A stretch of DNA of 28,100 bases from an uncultured Eggerthellaceae bacterium (GCA_946618265.1 CAMOLA010000029.1:1-28100), one strand, 5' to 3'; positions 8,589 to 16,048 are shown, counted from the first letter of the stretch. Made by a program: numbers and translations. Notes: generated by a model not told the origin, from the letters alone.

Positions 8589-8640
8589 CTGCCGGGCGGT
8601 GCGGTCGCGATTTTGGCGGAAGTTGCAAATGCGGGCATCT

Positions 8641-8673
8641 GGGGCGTCGGCAAACCCGGCGCCCCTCATTTTT
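8641..8673 (+). terminator. Rho-independent terminator of operon 1
   Basis: GGGGCGTCGG (8641-8650) pairs with CCGGCGCCCC (8656-8665), 10 bp with one G:U, loop CAAAC, followed by TCATTTTT. It lies 53 bp after the ferredoxin stop codon. Confidence 0.85.
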
Positions 8674-8680
8674 GCCGGAA

Positions 8681-8759
8681 CCAAACTCCCACGGGGAACT
8701 CGATTGCGAACCAAACTCCCACGGGGAAACTAGCTGCGGATCAAACTCCCACGGGGAAG
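8681..8759. repeat. Repeat cluster R5: three copies at exact 30-bp period
   Basis: The 17-bp element CAAACTCCCACGGGGAA occurs at 8682-8698, 8712-8728 and 8742-8758. Spacing is exactly 30 bp, with dissimilar 13-bp spacers and a short shared GAACC/GGATC lead-in. All copies are forward, downstream of operon 1 and upstream of operon 2. Confidence 0.9.
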
Positions 8760-8912
8760 GTGGCGGGTTGCGTGTAAGCGTACCCGCTCGGTTGTGTACC
8801 CCGTCGTCGATTCGCGTGGTCGCGGCAGTTTCCCCGACCCCGAAGCCACACTCCGCGAGAGCGAATCGATAAGGCAGGTCGAGCGGGCTGCTTTCGCCAT
8901 CGGCGGCTCGAA

Positions 8913-8997
8913 AACGTTTAGTTGCATATACGCCCTACATTTTGATGCAGGGCAGTTGCGCGCGCTGCCGCAAAATCTAATCAAATTCACCTACAAT
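8913..8997 (+). promoter_or_regulatory. Candidate promoter region of molybdoenzyme operon 2
   Basis: AACGTTTAGTTGCATATA (8913-8930) resembles, less strictly, the operator of operon 1 (AACTGTCAGTTGTGCATATA). It is followed by an imperfect hairpin, GCCCTACA (8932-8939) with TGCAGGGC (8946-8953), and a -10 box TACAAT (8992-8997). No clear -35 is visible. If this -10 is used, the leader is about 280 nt. No gene is credible in 8760-9283: the open frame there is only an upstream extension of the molybdoenzyme frame. Confidence 0.4.
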
Positions 8998-9283
8998 TTA
9001 AATGGCGTCACGCTGTTGGGGAGGGCAACGGCTCGTCGCTCGGTGGTCGCCGTCGATGCAGGCGGCGTCTGCCAGCCATCGCTGGCTGCCAGAACAACAG
9101 GGCGAACCGTTCCATGCCATCACCTCGCTGCCGCGAGGGCGCCGAGAATTGCCCGTAGGCCGCATTGGCCATCGCCTGCATGTTCGGACGAAGGTTCGAG
9201 CCGTGCGGCATCGGGGGAACTGGGAGCGCGGTCCGCAGCCGGGCGGCGCTTCTTGCAAGATGGGCGAGAGAAAGGAGGCCGGA

Positions 9284-11797
9284 ATGGCTGAAGAGCGAGT
9301 AACCCTGAATCCCTGTCAAGGTTACGGGTGCCATGAGAACTGCGTGTTGGAGGTGCACAGCAAAGGCGACAAGATCATACGCGTGCAGCGCGCGAAGATT
9401 CCCAGCCCCAGCCCCGGGCCGCGCATCTGCAGCAAGGGCGTCCTGTGCAAGGAGATTCCCTATGCGGAAGACCGTATCCTGTACCCGATGAAGCGCGTCG
9501 GCGAGCGTGGCAAGGGCGAATTCGAACGTATCAGCTGGGACCAGGCGTTCCAGGAGATCGGCGACAAGATCAACGAGCTGGCCGATCAGTACGGAACGCG
9601 CTCCATCCTCATCAACTGCTTCTGGTGCGGCGTGCCCGGCGCCGACCGTTCGCTCAACCACGATCTGGCCAACCGCTTCCTCAACGGGTACGGCGGCACG
9701 CGCATCGAGCATCCAATGGTCGACTTCGGCTCGTTCATCTCGGGCGCCATCGATTTCGGCCTGGTCCTGAATAACGGGCGCTTCCTGCTCAACGACGTGC
9801 AGACGATGTGCATCATCTGGGGCTGCAATCCCATCGGCTTTACGCGTCCGGGCCCCACCACGCACATGTTCATGGACGCGCGCGAGCGCGGCGTGAAGCT
9901 CGTGCACATCTCCAACTTGTTCGACTGCACGTCTGCCAAGGTTGACCAGTGGATGCCCATCAATTCAGGCACCGATGCGGCGCTCGCGCTGGCCATGGCG
10001 CATGTCCTCGTGCGCGACGGGCTGGTTGACGAGGAGTTCATGAAGCAGAACACTACGGGCGCCTATCTGGTGCGCGAAGACACCGGCAAGTACCTGCGCG
10101 CCTCCGAAGCGTTCGAGGGCGGCAGCCCCGACAGCTTCGTGTTCATCGACGAAAACGATGGCAAACCCTATGCCATCGGCCGTTTCACCGGGCCCCAGCT
10201 GGTGAATCGAGCGATGATGTATTCCGGCGCCGATGTCGATAACATCGAGGCCGCCGATGCAGGCGAGTTCGGAAGCCATGCGCCACAGCTCGACGCTTCG
10301 GTCGAGGTGAACGGCATCAAGTGCAATACGGCCTATAACCTGCTGACCAAGCACCTCGAGCCCTGGACGCCCGAGCGCCAGGCCGAGCTGACCGGCATTT
10401 CCGCGCAGGCATGCGAGGACCTCGCCCACGAATACATCGAATCGGCTCCGGCGTGCATCTTCATGTACGACGGCCTGCGCTACCGCAATTCCACGCAGGC
10501 GTGCCGCTCCATTTACCTGCTGTCGTATCTGTCGGGCAATTTCGGCAAGCGCGGCGGGTCCATCATCGTAGGCGGAACCGACTATCACGACGATGCGCGT
10601 TTCGATGTGCGTGCCACGTACTTTCCAACGCCGGAAAGCGCCAAGGCCGCCAATCACATTTCCATGCGCGAATTGCTCGAAAGCTTCGAGGGCAAGACCG
10701 AGCAACAGTACAAGGCGTGGATCAACCCCTTCGCCAATCCGCTGCTCAACTGGCCCAACCGCGATTTGTGGAAGAAGCAGGTGCTGCCGAACCTCGAGCT
10801 GTTCGTTTCTTTCGAGATTCATATGTCCGACACCGCGCGCTATGCCGATTACGTGCTGCCCGAAGCAACGTCATTCGAGCGCCACGAGATCTTGGGTGGG
10901 CCGTACAACAGCGCGACGCTGTGCGAGCCGGCCATCCCGCCGCAAGGCGAGTCCAAGACGTGCGCCGACATCTGGGCGGGAATTGCCGAGAAAGTTGGAA
11001 TCGGCCAGTTCTTCGATATGCCGCTCGAGGACTGGGTGCTGTGGAAGATTGCACTCGGCATCCCCGGCGACAAGGAAATGCTCGCGCCAATCACCGAAGA
11101 GGAGGACCCCGAGCATGCCGGCGAAGTGGCGCCAGTCACCTACCAGCGCCTGGAAAAGATGAAATCACTGCATTTGAACTGGGATGACGATAGCTATGAC
11201 AAGTTCCGCAATGGAGCCATGCGGAACATCACCGGGCGTATCGAGTTCTACCAGGAAGTGCTTTCCGATGTCGGGCCCATGGCCGATTTTCAGGAACCGA
11301 TGTTGTTCGACGACTGGAAGGACGAGTATCCGCTTCAATTCTATTCCGCTCGGCACAAGTACTTCATGCAAAGCCAATTCACCAACATTCCCGACCTGCG
11401 GAAGCTGGCCATGCAGACGCAGACGGGCGTGGCGCTCAACCCGGTTACGGCCAAGGAGAAGGGTCTGCGCGACGGCGATTTGGTCGACGTGTTCAACCAG
11501 CGTGGCTGCATTAAGAAGATGAAGCTGCACTTGCGCGAGGACATACGCCCGGGCATGGCGCATGTGTGGTACAGCTTCGACGAGAAGTACTATCCCGACA
11601 ACGACAACCCGCAGGTGCTCGAGAACCCCATCAACACCAACGAGTCGATGACGGACTTCTCGTACACATGGGGCGTGGAGCAGAAGAGGCGCGAGCTGGC
11701 GACGGGGGCGCCGATCTCGTCGTTGTTCATTTTGGAGCCCGTGACCAACGAGGTGTTCTGGGATGCTCGCTGCGACGTTCGAAAGGCAGGTAACTAA
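9284..11797 (+). CDS. Molybdopterin oxidoreductase catalytic subunit 2 (DMSO-reductase superfamily, cytoplasmic)
   Basis: An 837-aa catalytic subunit without a Tat signal. ATG 9284 has AAGGAGG (9272-9278) 5 bp upstream, and its N-terminus matches the paralogues. The frame is open to 9002, but that 94-residue stretch is Arg/Pro/Ser-rich and unlike a protein domain. Fe-S ligands are C11, C16, C20 and C49 (CQGYGCHENC ... RICSKG), a complete four-Cys set, unlike subunits 1 and 3. Asp147 (HPMVDFGSF) takes the predicted metal-ligand position. MGD contacts include IIWGCNPIGFTRPGP and NPLLNWPNRD. The C-terminus ends FWDARCDVRKAGN, like the other two. It is the most divergent of the three. The substrate is unknown; a reductive role on a small organic molecule is plausible. 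The ferredoxin gene follows after 1 bp. Confidence 0.88.
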   Translation: MAEERVTLNPCQGYGCHENCVLEVHSKGDKIIRVQRAKIPSPSPGPRICSKGVLCKEIPYAEDRILYPMKRVGERGKGEFERISWDQAFQEIGDKINELADQYGTRSILINCFWCGVPGADRSLNHDLANRFLNGYGGTRIEHPMVDFGSFISGAIDFGLVLNNGRFLLNDVQTMCIIWGCNPIGFTRPGPTTHMFMDARERGVKLVHISNLFDCTSAKVDQWMPINSGTDAALALAMAHVLVRDGLVDEEFMKQNTTGAYLVREDTGKYLRASEAFEGGSPDSFVFIDENDGKPYAIGRFTGPQLVNRAMMYSGADVDNIEAADAGEFGSHAPQLDASVEVNGIKCNTAYNLLTKHLEPWTPERQAELTGISAQACEDLAHEYIESAPACIFMYDGLRYRNSTQACRSIYLLSYLSGNFGKRGGSIIVGGTDYHDDARFDVRATYFPTPESAKAANHISMRELLESFEGKTEQQYKAWINPFANPLLNWPNRDLWKKQVLPNLELFVSFEIHMSDTARYADYVLPEATSFERHEILGGPYNSATLCEPAIPPQGESKTCADIWAGIAEKVGIGQFFDMPLEDWVLWKIALGIPGDKEMLAPITEEEDPEHAGEVAPVTYQRLEKMKSLHLNWDDDSYDKFRNGAMRNITGRIEFYQEVLSDVGPMADFQEPMLFDDWKDEYPLQFYSARHKYFMQSQFTNIPDLRKLAMQTQTGVALNPVTAKEKGLRDGDLVDVFNQRGCIKKMKLHLREDIRPGMAHVWYSFDEKYYPDNDNPQVLENPINTNESMTDFSYTWGVEQKRRELATGAPISSLFILEPVTNEVFWDARCDVRKAGN

Positions 11798-11798
11798 G

Positions 11799-12212
11799 AT
11801 GGCTGAGACGATTCTCGTCAACGTTAACCGCTGCACCGGCTGCTGGACGTGCGTGATGTCCTGCAAAACCGCCTACGAGCTTGATCTCGACACGTATCGC
11901 AATTACGTGCGCACCATAGGCGGCGGAGAAATGGACACGCCAGGCGGCAAGTGGCCCAACCTGTACATGAAGTGGATGCCCATCTGGAAGCAGGGCTGCA
12001 TCCAATGCCACGGCGTCGACGGCACCGGCAACGAGCCGTACTGCGTGTACAATTGTCCCGCCGGCGCCTTGACCTACGGCGATCCAGACGATCCCGATAG
12101 CAAGCTTTCGAAACGCCTCGAAGAGCTGCGCGACATGGAGTACCGCGTGTACCAGATTCCCGCCTGGGAGGACACACGCGAAGGCATCATGTATGCTGAG
12201 AGCGGAATTTAA
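11799..12212 (+). CDS. Short 2x[4Fe-4S] ferredoxin subunit 2
   Basis: A 137-aa partner of catalytic subunit 2. Motif I is CTGCWTCVMSC (C12, C15, C18, C22); motif II is C67-x2-C70 and C82-x3-C86-P. There is no signal peptide. The ATG follows the upstream TAA by one base with only a weak purine-rich site (AAAGGCAGG), which suggests translational coupling. A frame open 12 codons further up lies inside the upstream gene and is rejected. The end, AWEDTREGIMYAESGI, matches the other small subunits. Confidence 0.9.
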   Translation: MAETILVNVNRCTGCWTCVMSCKTAYELDLDTYRNYVRTIGGGEMDTPGGKWPNLYMKWMPIWKQGCIQCHGVDGTGNEPYCVYNCPAGALTYGDPDDPDSKLSKRLEELRDMEYRVYQIPAWEDTREGIMYAESGI

Positions 12213-12284
12213 GGTTAGCGGGGTCAGCATTTGCGGCTGTAACCGCTATCATATGCTACGGGAATCCGTTTGAAAGGAGAATCT

Positions 12285-12695
12285 ATGGCAGACAAGAAGA
12301 AGATGAGCGACTATCTGGCAGAGTGCAAGCCGTTTTACATCGCGACGGTCGCCGATGGCGCTCCGGTTGTGCGTCCGATCGGTTTCCAGATGTACCACGA
12401 AGGCGAGTTGTACTTCGGCGTTGGCACGCACAAGGAGGTCTACGCGCAGATTCAGGCGACGCCCAAGGTCAGCATTGCGGGAACCAAGCCGGATGGCAAA
12501 AGCTGGATTCGCATCAACGCCGACGTCGTGCTCGACGACGATCAGGCGCTCGTCGACGCTGCGTTCGAGGCCGCGCCTTTCCTGAAGCCGCTCTACGAGG
12601 GCAACGGCTGGACGATGGGCATATTCCATCTGGCCAACGGCAGCGTGACGTACTACGAGAACCTCATGGCTCCCGTGGAGACAGAGGAACTCTAG
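12285..12695 (+). CDS. Pyridoxamine 5'-phosphate oxidase-like FMN-binding split-barrel protein
   Basis: A 136-aa protein of the pyridoxamine 5'-phosphate oxidase-related flavoprotein group. The N-terminal YLAECKPFYIATVADGAPVV, then VRPIGFQMYHEGELYFGVGT, is typical of the small single-domain members, which bind FMN or F420 as dimers. True PdxH would be longer and carry PLP-binding residues not evident here. ATG 12285 has AAAGGAGA 4 bp upstream; an in-frame TTG at 12270 is rejected. It lies 72 bp after operon 2, with a possible TATCAT -10 (12247-12252) of its own, and is closed by the terminator at 12721. A role in passing reductant to the neighbouring soluble molybdoenzymes is possible, but only context suggests it. 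Confidence 0.85.
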   Translation: MADKKKMSDYLAECKPFYIATVADGAPVVRPIGFQMYHEGELYFGVGTHKEVYAQIQATPKVSIAGTKPDGKSWIRINADVVLDDDQALVDAAFEAAPFLKPLYEGNGWTMGIFHLANGSVTYYENLMAPVETEEL

Positions 12696-12720
12696 ACGCT
12701 TTGACAACCTGAAGGCGACC

Positions 12721-12754
12721 GGGGGCGAGGACGCACATCCTCGCCCCCTCTTTT
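12721..12754 (+). terminator. Rho-independent terminator after the flavoprotein gene
   Basis: GGGGGCGAGGA (12721-12731) and TCCTCGCCCCC (12738-12748) form a perfect 11-bp stem with a 6-nt loop, followed by TCTTTT. It starts 26 bp after the stop codon. Confidence 0.93.
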
Positions 12755-12773
12755 ACGCAACGCCATCAAACCA

Positions 12774-13016
12774 AACTCCCGCGGGTAAACCGAACTCCCA
12801 CGGGTAAGCCGAATTCCCACGGGGAAACCAGACTCCCACGGGTAAGCCGATCGCCCGGATCAATCTCCCGAGAGGAAACCAGACTTCCACGGGGAACCGA
12901 GCTCCCACGGGGAAGTCGATTGCCCGACCGAACTCCCGCGGGGAGACCAATCTCCCACGGGGAAGGCGGTCGCTCGGACCAAACTCCCACGGGGAAACCG
13001 AACTCCCACGGGGAAG
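12774..13016. repeat. Repeat cluster R6: 11 copies, many at exact 19-bp period
   Basis: Eleven forward copies of AACTCCC[A/G]CGGGGAA and close variants begin at about 12774, 12793, 12812, 12831, 12861, 12882, 12900, 12931, 12950, 12982 and 13001. The first four are at exact 19-bp steps, and the doublets 12931/12950 and 12982/13001 repeat that step. Variants include CGGGTAA and one CCCGAGAGGAA. It fills the space between the flavoprotein terminator and the operon 3 operator; no gene is present. Confidence 0.92.
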
Positions 13017-13019
13017 GCG

Positions 13020-13102
13020 ATAGGCACGCAAGTACGCAACTTCGAGTTGTGTACTTGCGTGCCTATCAGTTGATATCCGATGCGGGGTTCGCGCTTTAGA
13101 AT
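13020..13102 (+). promoter_or_regulatory. Promoter and 47-bp dyad operator of molybdoenzyme operon 3
   Basis: Positions 13020-13041 and 13045-13066 form a 22-bp inverted repeat with a 3-nt centre (TCG) and one G:U pair. The heart is GCAACT-TCG-AGTTGTG, matching the operon 1 operator. A -10 box TAGAAT lies at 13097-13102, with its first base 54 bp from the dyad centre, exactly as in operon 1. No -35 is evident. Predicted transcript start is near 13109, leader about 86 nt. The dyad could instead fold as an RNA hairpin, but it lies upstream of the start site. Confidence 0.6.
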
Positions 13103-13194
13103 ATACGGTAGGTAATCTTGCGCGGGGGGCGCAGGGAGGGGAGATACGCCTGCGCGCTCCTTTTGCAAGACGAGTGCAAGAAGGAGGAAAGCGT

Positions 13195-15585
13195 ATGTTG
13201 AAGGAAGGCGAGTCTTTCGTCTACACCGCATGTCCTGGGTGGGGCGACCACGACTATTGTGCGCTCAAGACCGTCGTCAAAGATGGCAAGATCGTGCGTA
13301 CCGAAGCCGTGGATTATTTCGGTCCCGAAGCGGCCGATGGGCACATCTGCCAGAAGGGCTGCCTGTCGTGCCGCCAGCCGTACGATCCCAAGCGCTTGAA
13401 GAAGCCCCTCAAGCGCGTCGGCGAGCGCGGCGAGGGCAAATGGGAGGAAATCAGCTGGGATCAGGCGCTCGATGAGATCGGCGCGAAGATGGTCGAGCTG
13501 CGCGACAAGTACGGTCCCCAATCCCTCGTCATGTGGAACCTCCGCGCCGGCGTTCCGCCTGCGTACAGCCTCGAGGCGCTCATGCCCGAGCGATTCGGCA
13601 ACACGTTCGGCATGACGTGCCCCATGCAGTCGATCGGCTTGGACAACGGACCGTTCTACACCGAGTACTACAGCGTCGGTTCCACGGCGCGCCACGTGCT
13701 CATCGACCCGCGCGTGCTCGACGACACCGATTTGGTCTACATCTGGGGCTGCAACCCCATCGAGAACCAGATGCGTTTCGCGCAGCACCTGGTGAAAGCC
13801 CGCGAGGGCGGTGCGCGCATCGTCGACATCGGCCTGATCTTCGACGGAACGGCCGGCTTCGCCGACGAATTCTACGGCATCAAGCCCGCAACCGACGGCG
13901 ACTTGGCCATCGGCATGATCAACTACATCATCGAAAACGACCTGCACGACGTCGCCTACCTGACGAAGCGCACCATCGCATCCTATCTCGTGCGCGACGA
14001 TGACGGCACGCTGCTGCGCGACGCCGACGGCAATTACGTCGTGTACGACAACGATGCGCAGGCATTCGCGGCCGTGGCGCCCGCCGGCGGCGAGCTGCCG
14101 AGCGAGAACCTGGCCATCACCGGCCACTTCGAGTGGGAGGGCGTCGCCGCCACGCCGGCGTTCCAGCTGATAAAGGACCGCGCGGCGCAGTACCCGGTCG
14201 ACCAGGTCGCGGAGACATGCGGCATTCCGGCCTATCTCGTCGAGAAGCTCGCACGCGATTGGGCCACGACCGACAAGGCGTTCATCTGCAGCGGCTATGG
14301 CCTGCGTTATCACAACACCAACGAGACCTATCGTCTCCAGCACCTGCTCGGCATCATCACCGGCAAGTTCGGCCGCCCGGGCGCGGGCGTCATCGAGGGC
14401 CTGCAGCTGCAGGGCTTCCCGCTGAACTTCAACGACAACGCCATCGTCCTCCCCGACGGCAAGACGCTCGAGTCGGTGAAATCGAACCCCGTGCGCATGG
14501 CGTACTGGTTCGCCGAGGCCGAGGCCCCGAACAGCCCGTACAAGGCGCTCATCGTCGCCGGCGGCAATCCGGTCCACCAGCAGCCCGACCGCCAGCGCTG
14601 GCTCGACATCGTCGACCAGATGGAGCTCGTCGTCGATTACGACATCTGGCTGACCGACACCGGCGAAATCGCCGACTACGTGCTGCCCGATTGCATGCCG
14701 TTCGAGCGCGAGGACCTCATCACGGGCGCCTGCTACAACCATCTCGTGCTGCAGGAGCCGGCGATCGAGCCGCCCGAGGGCTGCGATCCGCGCGAGCCCG
14801 TGTGGTACTGGTCCGAGCTTGCCAAGCGCGTGGGCCTGGGCGACTACTTCGACAAATCCATCGGCGAGTGGCTTGACGTGCGCCTCGACACCGACTACCC
14901 GCTCATCGCGAACATCCAGCCGAAGGTCACCTACGCGCGCCTGAAGGAAGAGAAGATGATCCGCGCGGCGGTGCCGGAGTTCCCGTGGAACCCGTGGATG
15001 AACCCCAACGAGGTCTTCGAGAACGAAACGGGCCGCTTCGAGATCTACGCCGAGCGCTTGAAGGACTTCGACCTGGCCGTCCCGCATCCCATCGAGCCGA
15101 ATTACCTCGGCAAGGATCCGGATCATCCCTATCAGCTGTTCACGGGTCGCCAGCGCTTCTTCATGCAGTCGAGCTTTACCGACGATCCCGTCACCGTCGA
15201 GCTGTCCGGTGGCACGCCCTCGACGCGCATCAACCCCATCGACGCGCGCGAGCTCGGGCTCAAGTACGGCGACAAGGTCGAGGTCTACAACAGCCGCGGC
15301 CACGTGGTCACGCGCCTCGAGATCGACGAATGCGTGCCGGCGGGCACCATCCACGTCTGGTTCGGCTGGCGCCGTCACCACTTCGAGGAAGGCACGTACG
15401 CCGAGATGGTGCATCAGTGCCCCAACCTCGATTCCACGACCGCCGTCGAGGACAAGTGGTGGAACGACTGGGTTGCCGGCGGCCATATCGGCAATTCGTG
15501 GGTCGAGTTCATGGCGACCGAAATCGGCAGCTCGGACTGCTATTGGGATTCGGTCTGCAACATCCGCAAATGCGAGAACGCGTAA
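13195..15585 (+). CDS. Molybdopterin oxidoreductase catalytic subunit 3 (DMSO-reductase superfamily, cytoplasmic)
   Basis: A 796-aa catalytic subunit closely related to subunit 1 (shared N-terminal CPGWGDH[ED][FY]CALKT and ICQKG blocks). ATG 13195 has AAGGAGGA (13181-13188) 6 bp upstream; the open GTG at 13174 is less good. Fe-S ligands are C13, C22 and C52, with Asp18 at the second Cys position. Asp150 (IGLDNGP) is the predicted metal ligand. MGD segments include IWGCNPIENQM, GGNPVHQQPDRQ and LFTGRQRFFMQSS. There is no Tat signal. The C-terminus YWDSVCNIRKCENA has the shared WDxxC[DN][IV]RK motif. It is followed after 13 bp by its ferredoxin subunit. Paralogy with operon 1 plus the matching operator suggests co-regulated enzymes for related substrates, which remain unknown. 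Confidence 0.88.
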   Translation: MLKEGESFVYTACPGWGDHDYCALKTVVKDGKIVRTEAVDYFGPEAADGHICQKGCLSCRQPYDPKRLKKPLKRVGERGEGKWEEISWDQALDEIGAKMVELRDKYGPQSLVMWNLRAGVPPAYSLEALMPERFGNTFGMTCPMQSIGLDNGPFYTEYYSVGSTARHVLIDPRVLDDTDLVYIWGCNPIENQMRFAQHLVKAREGGARIVDIGLIFDGTAGFADEFYGIKPATDGDLAIGMINYIIENDLHDVAYLTKRTIASYLVRDDDGTLLRDADGNYVVYDNDAQAFAAVAPAGGELPSENLAITGHFEWEGVAATPAFQLIKDRAAQYPVDQVAETCGIPAYLVEKLARDWATTDKAFICSGYGLRYHNTNETYRLQHLLGIITGKFGRPGAGVIEGLQLQGFPLNFNDNAIVLPDGKTLESVKSNPVRMAYWFAEAEAPNSPYKALIVAGGNPVHQQPDRQRWLDIVDQMELVVDYDIWLTDTGEIADYVLPDCMPFEREDLITGACYNHLVLQEPAIEPPEGCDPREPVWYWSELAKRVGLGDYFDKSIGEWLDVRLDTDYPLIANIQPKVTYARLKEEKMIRAAVPEFPWNPWMNPNEVFENETGRFEIYAERLKDFDLAVPHPIEPNYLGKDPDHPYQLFTGRQRFFMQSSFTDDPVTVELSGGTPSTRINPIDARELGLKYGDKVEVYNSRGHVVTRLEIDECVPAGTIHVWFGWRRHHFEEGTYAEMVHQCPNLDSTTAVEDKWWNDWVAGGHIGNSWVEFMATEIGSSDCYWDSVCNIRKCENA

Positions 15586-15598
15586 AGGAGGCGTGATT

Positions 15599-16012
15599 AT
15601 GGCTAAGAAGATGTTGATCGACCTCCAGCGTTGCGTCGGATGCTGGACGTGCGCGATGGCGTGCAAGGTCGGCAATGGCCTGGACGATGACGATTACCGC
15701 ATCACCGTGCGCACGAACGGTTCGGGCGCCGGCATCGACCGTCCGCAGGGCACCTATCCCAACCTGCGCATGAGCTGGCAGCCCATCTACCAGAAGAGCT
15801 GCACGTTCTGCGCGGAAAACGTGGCGGAGGGCAATCCGCAGTACTGCGTGATGGACTGCCCGACCCGGGCGTTGGCTTGGGGTGACGAGGGCGATCCCGA
15901 ATCCGCCTACTGCCAGGAGGTGCAGCGCTGCCTGGACCTGCACTATCATCTGTTCGAATTGCCCGCCCGCGAGGGCACGCGTGCGAACGTGACCTACGCC
16001 GTGCGCGAATAA
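15599..16012 (+). CDS. Short 2x[4Fe-4S] ferredoxin subunit 3
   Basis: A 137-aa partner of catalytic subunit 3. Motif I is CVGCWTCAMAC (C12, C15, C18, C22); motif II is C68-x2-C71 and C83-x3-C87-P. ATG 15599 follows AAAGGAGGCG (15584-15593) at about 6 bp; a much longer open frame upstream lies within the catalytic gene and is rejected. Two more Cys near the C-terminus lie outside the ligand pattern. The sequence is closest to small subunit 1 (shared GSG-GIDRP and LxMSWQP), in line with the pairing of their catalytic subunits. Confidence 0.9.
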   Translation: MAKKMLIDLQRCVGCWTCAMACKVGNGLDDDDYRITVRTNGSGAGIDRPQGTYPNLRMSWQPIYQKSCTFCAENVAEGNPQYCVMDCPTRALAWGDEGDPESAYCQEVQRCLDLHYHLFELPAREGTRANVTYAVRE

Positions 16013-16020
16013 CGATTTAA

Positions 16021-16048
16021 GGGGACAGCGGGCGGTCCCGCTGTCCCC
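16021..16048. terminator. Perfect 12-bp hairpin after operon 3
   Basis: GGGGACAGCGGG (16021-16032) pairs perfectly with CCCGCTGTCCCC (16037-16048), loop CGGT, 9 bp after the stop codon. There is no T tract, so it may work together with the next hairpin. Confidence 0.65.

Noticed and set aside
9002..9283. 94-residue N-terminal extension of catalytic subunit 2
   Set aside because: Low-complexity Arg/Pro/Ser-rich sequence. The internal ATG has a strong Shine-Dalgarno and matches the start of the paralogues. Kept only as a finding about the leader.
8681..13016. CRISPR arrays (clusters R5 and R6)
   Set aside because: The repeat unit is short (15-17 bp) and degenerate, spacers are only 2-15 bp, the element is dispersed all over the window, and there are no cas genes.
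13096..15675. Very long open frame (859 codons) antisense to catalytic subunit 3, with similar ones antisense to the other molybdoenzymes (e.g. 18359-20845)
   Set aside because: These are products of the GC-rich third-codon bias of the real genes. They have His/Arg/Asp/Val-rich compositions, no ribosome binding sites and no recognisable domains.
5775..16012. Naming the three pairs as specific catechol dehydroxylases (dopamine, hydrocaffeic acid, DOPAC and so on)
   Set aside because: The clade fits, but nothing read by eye separates substrates. A specific name would be a guess.
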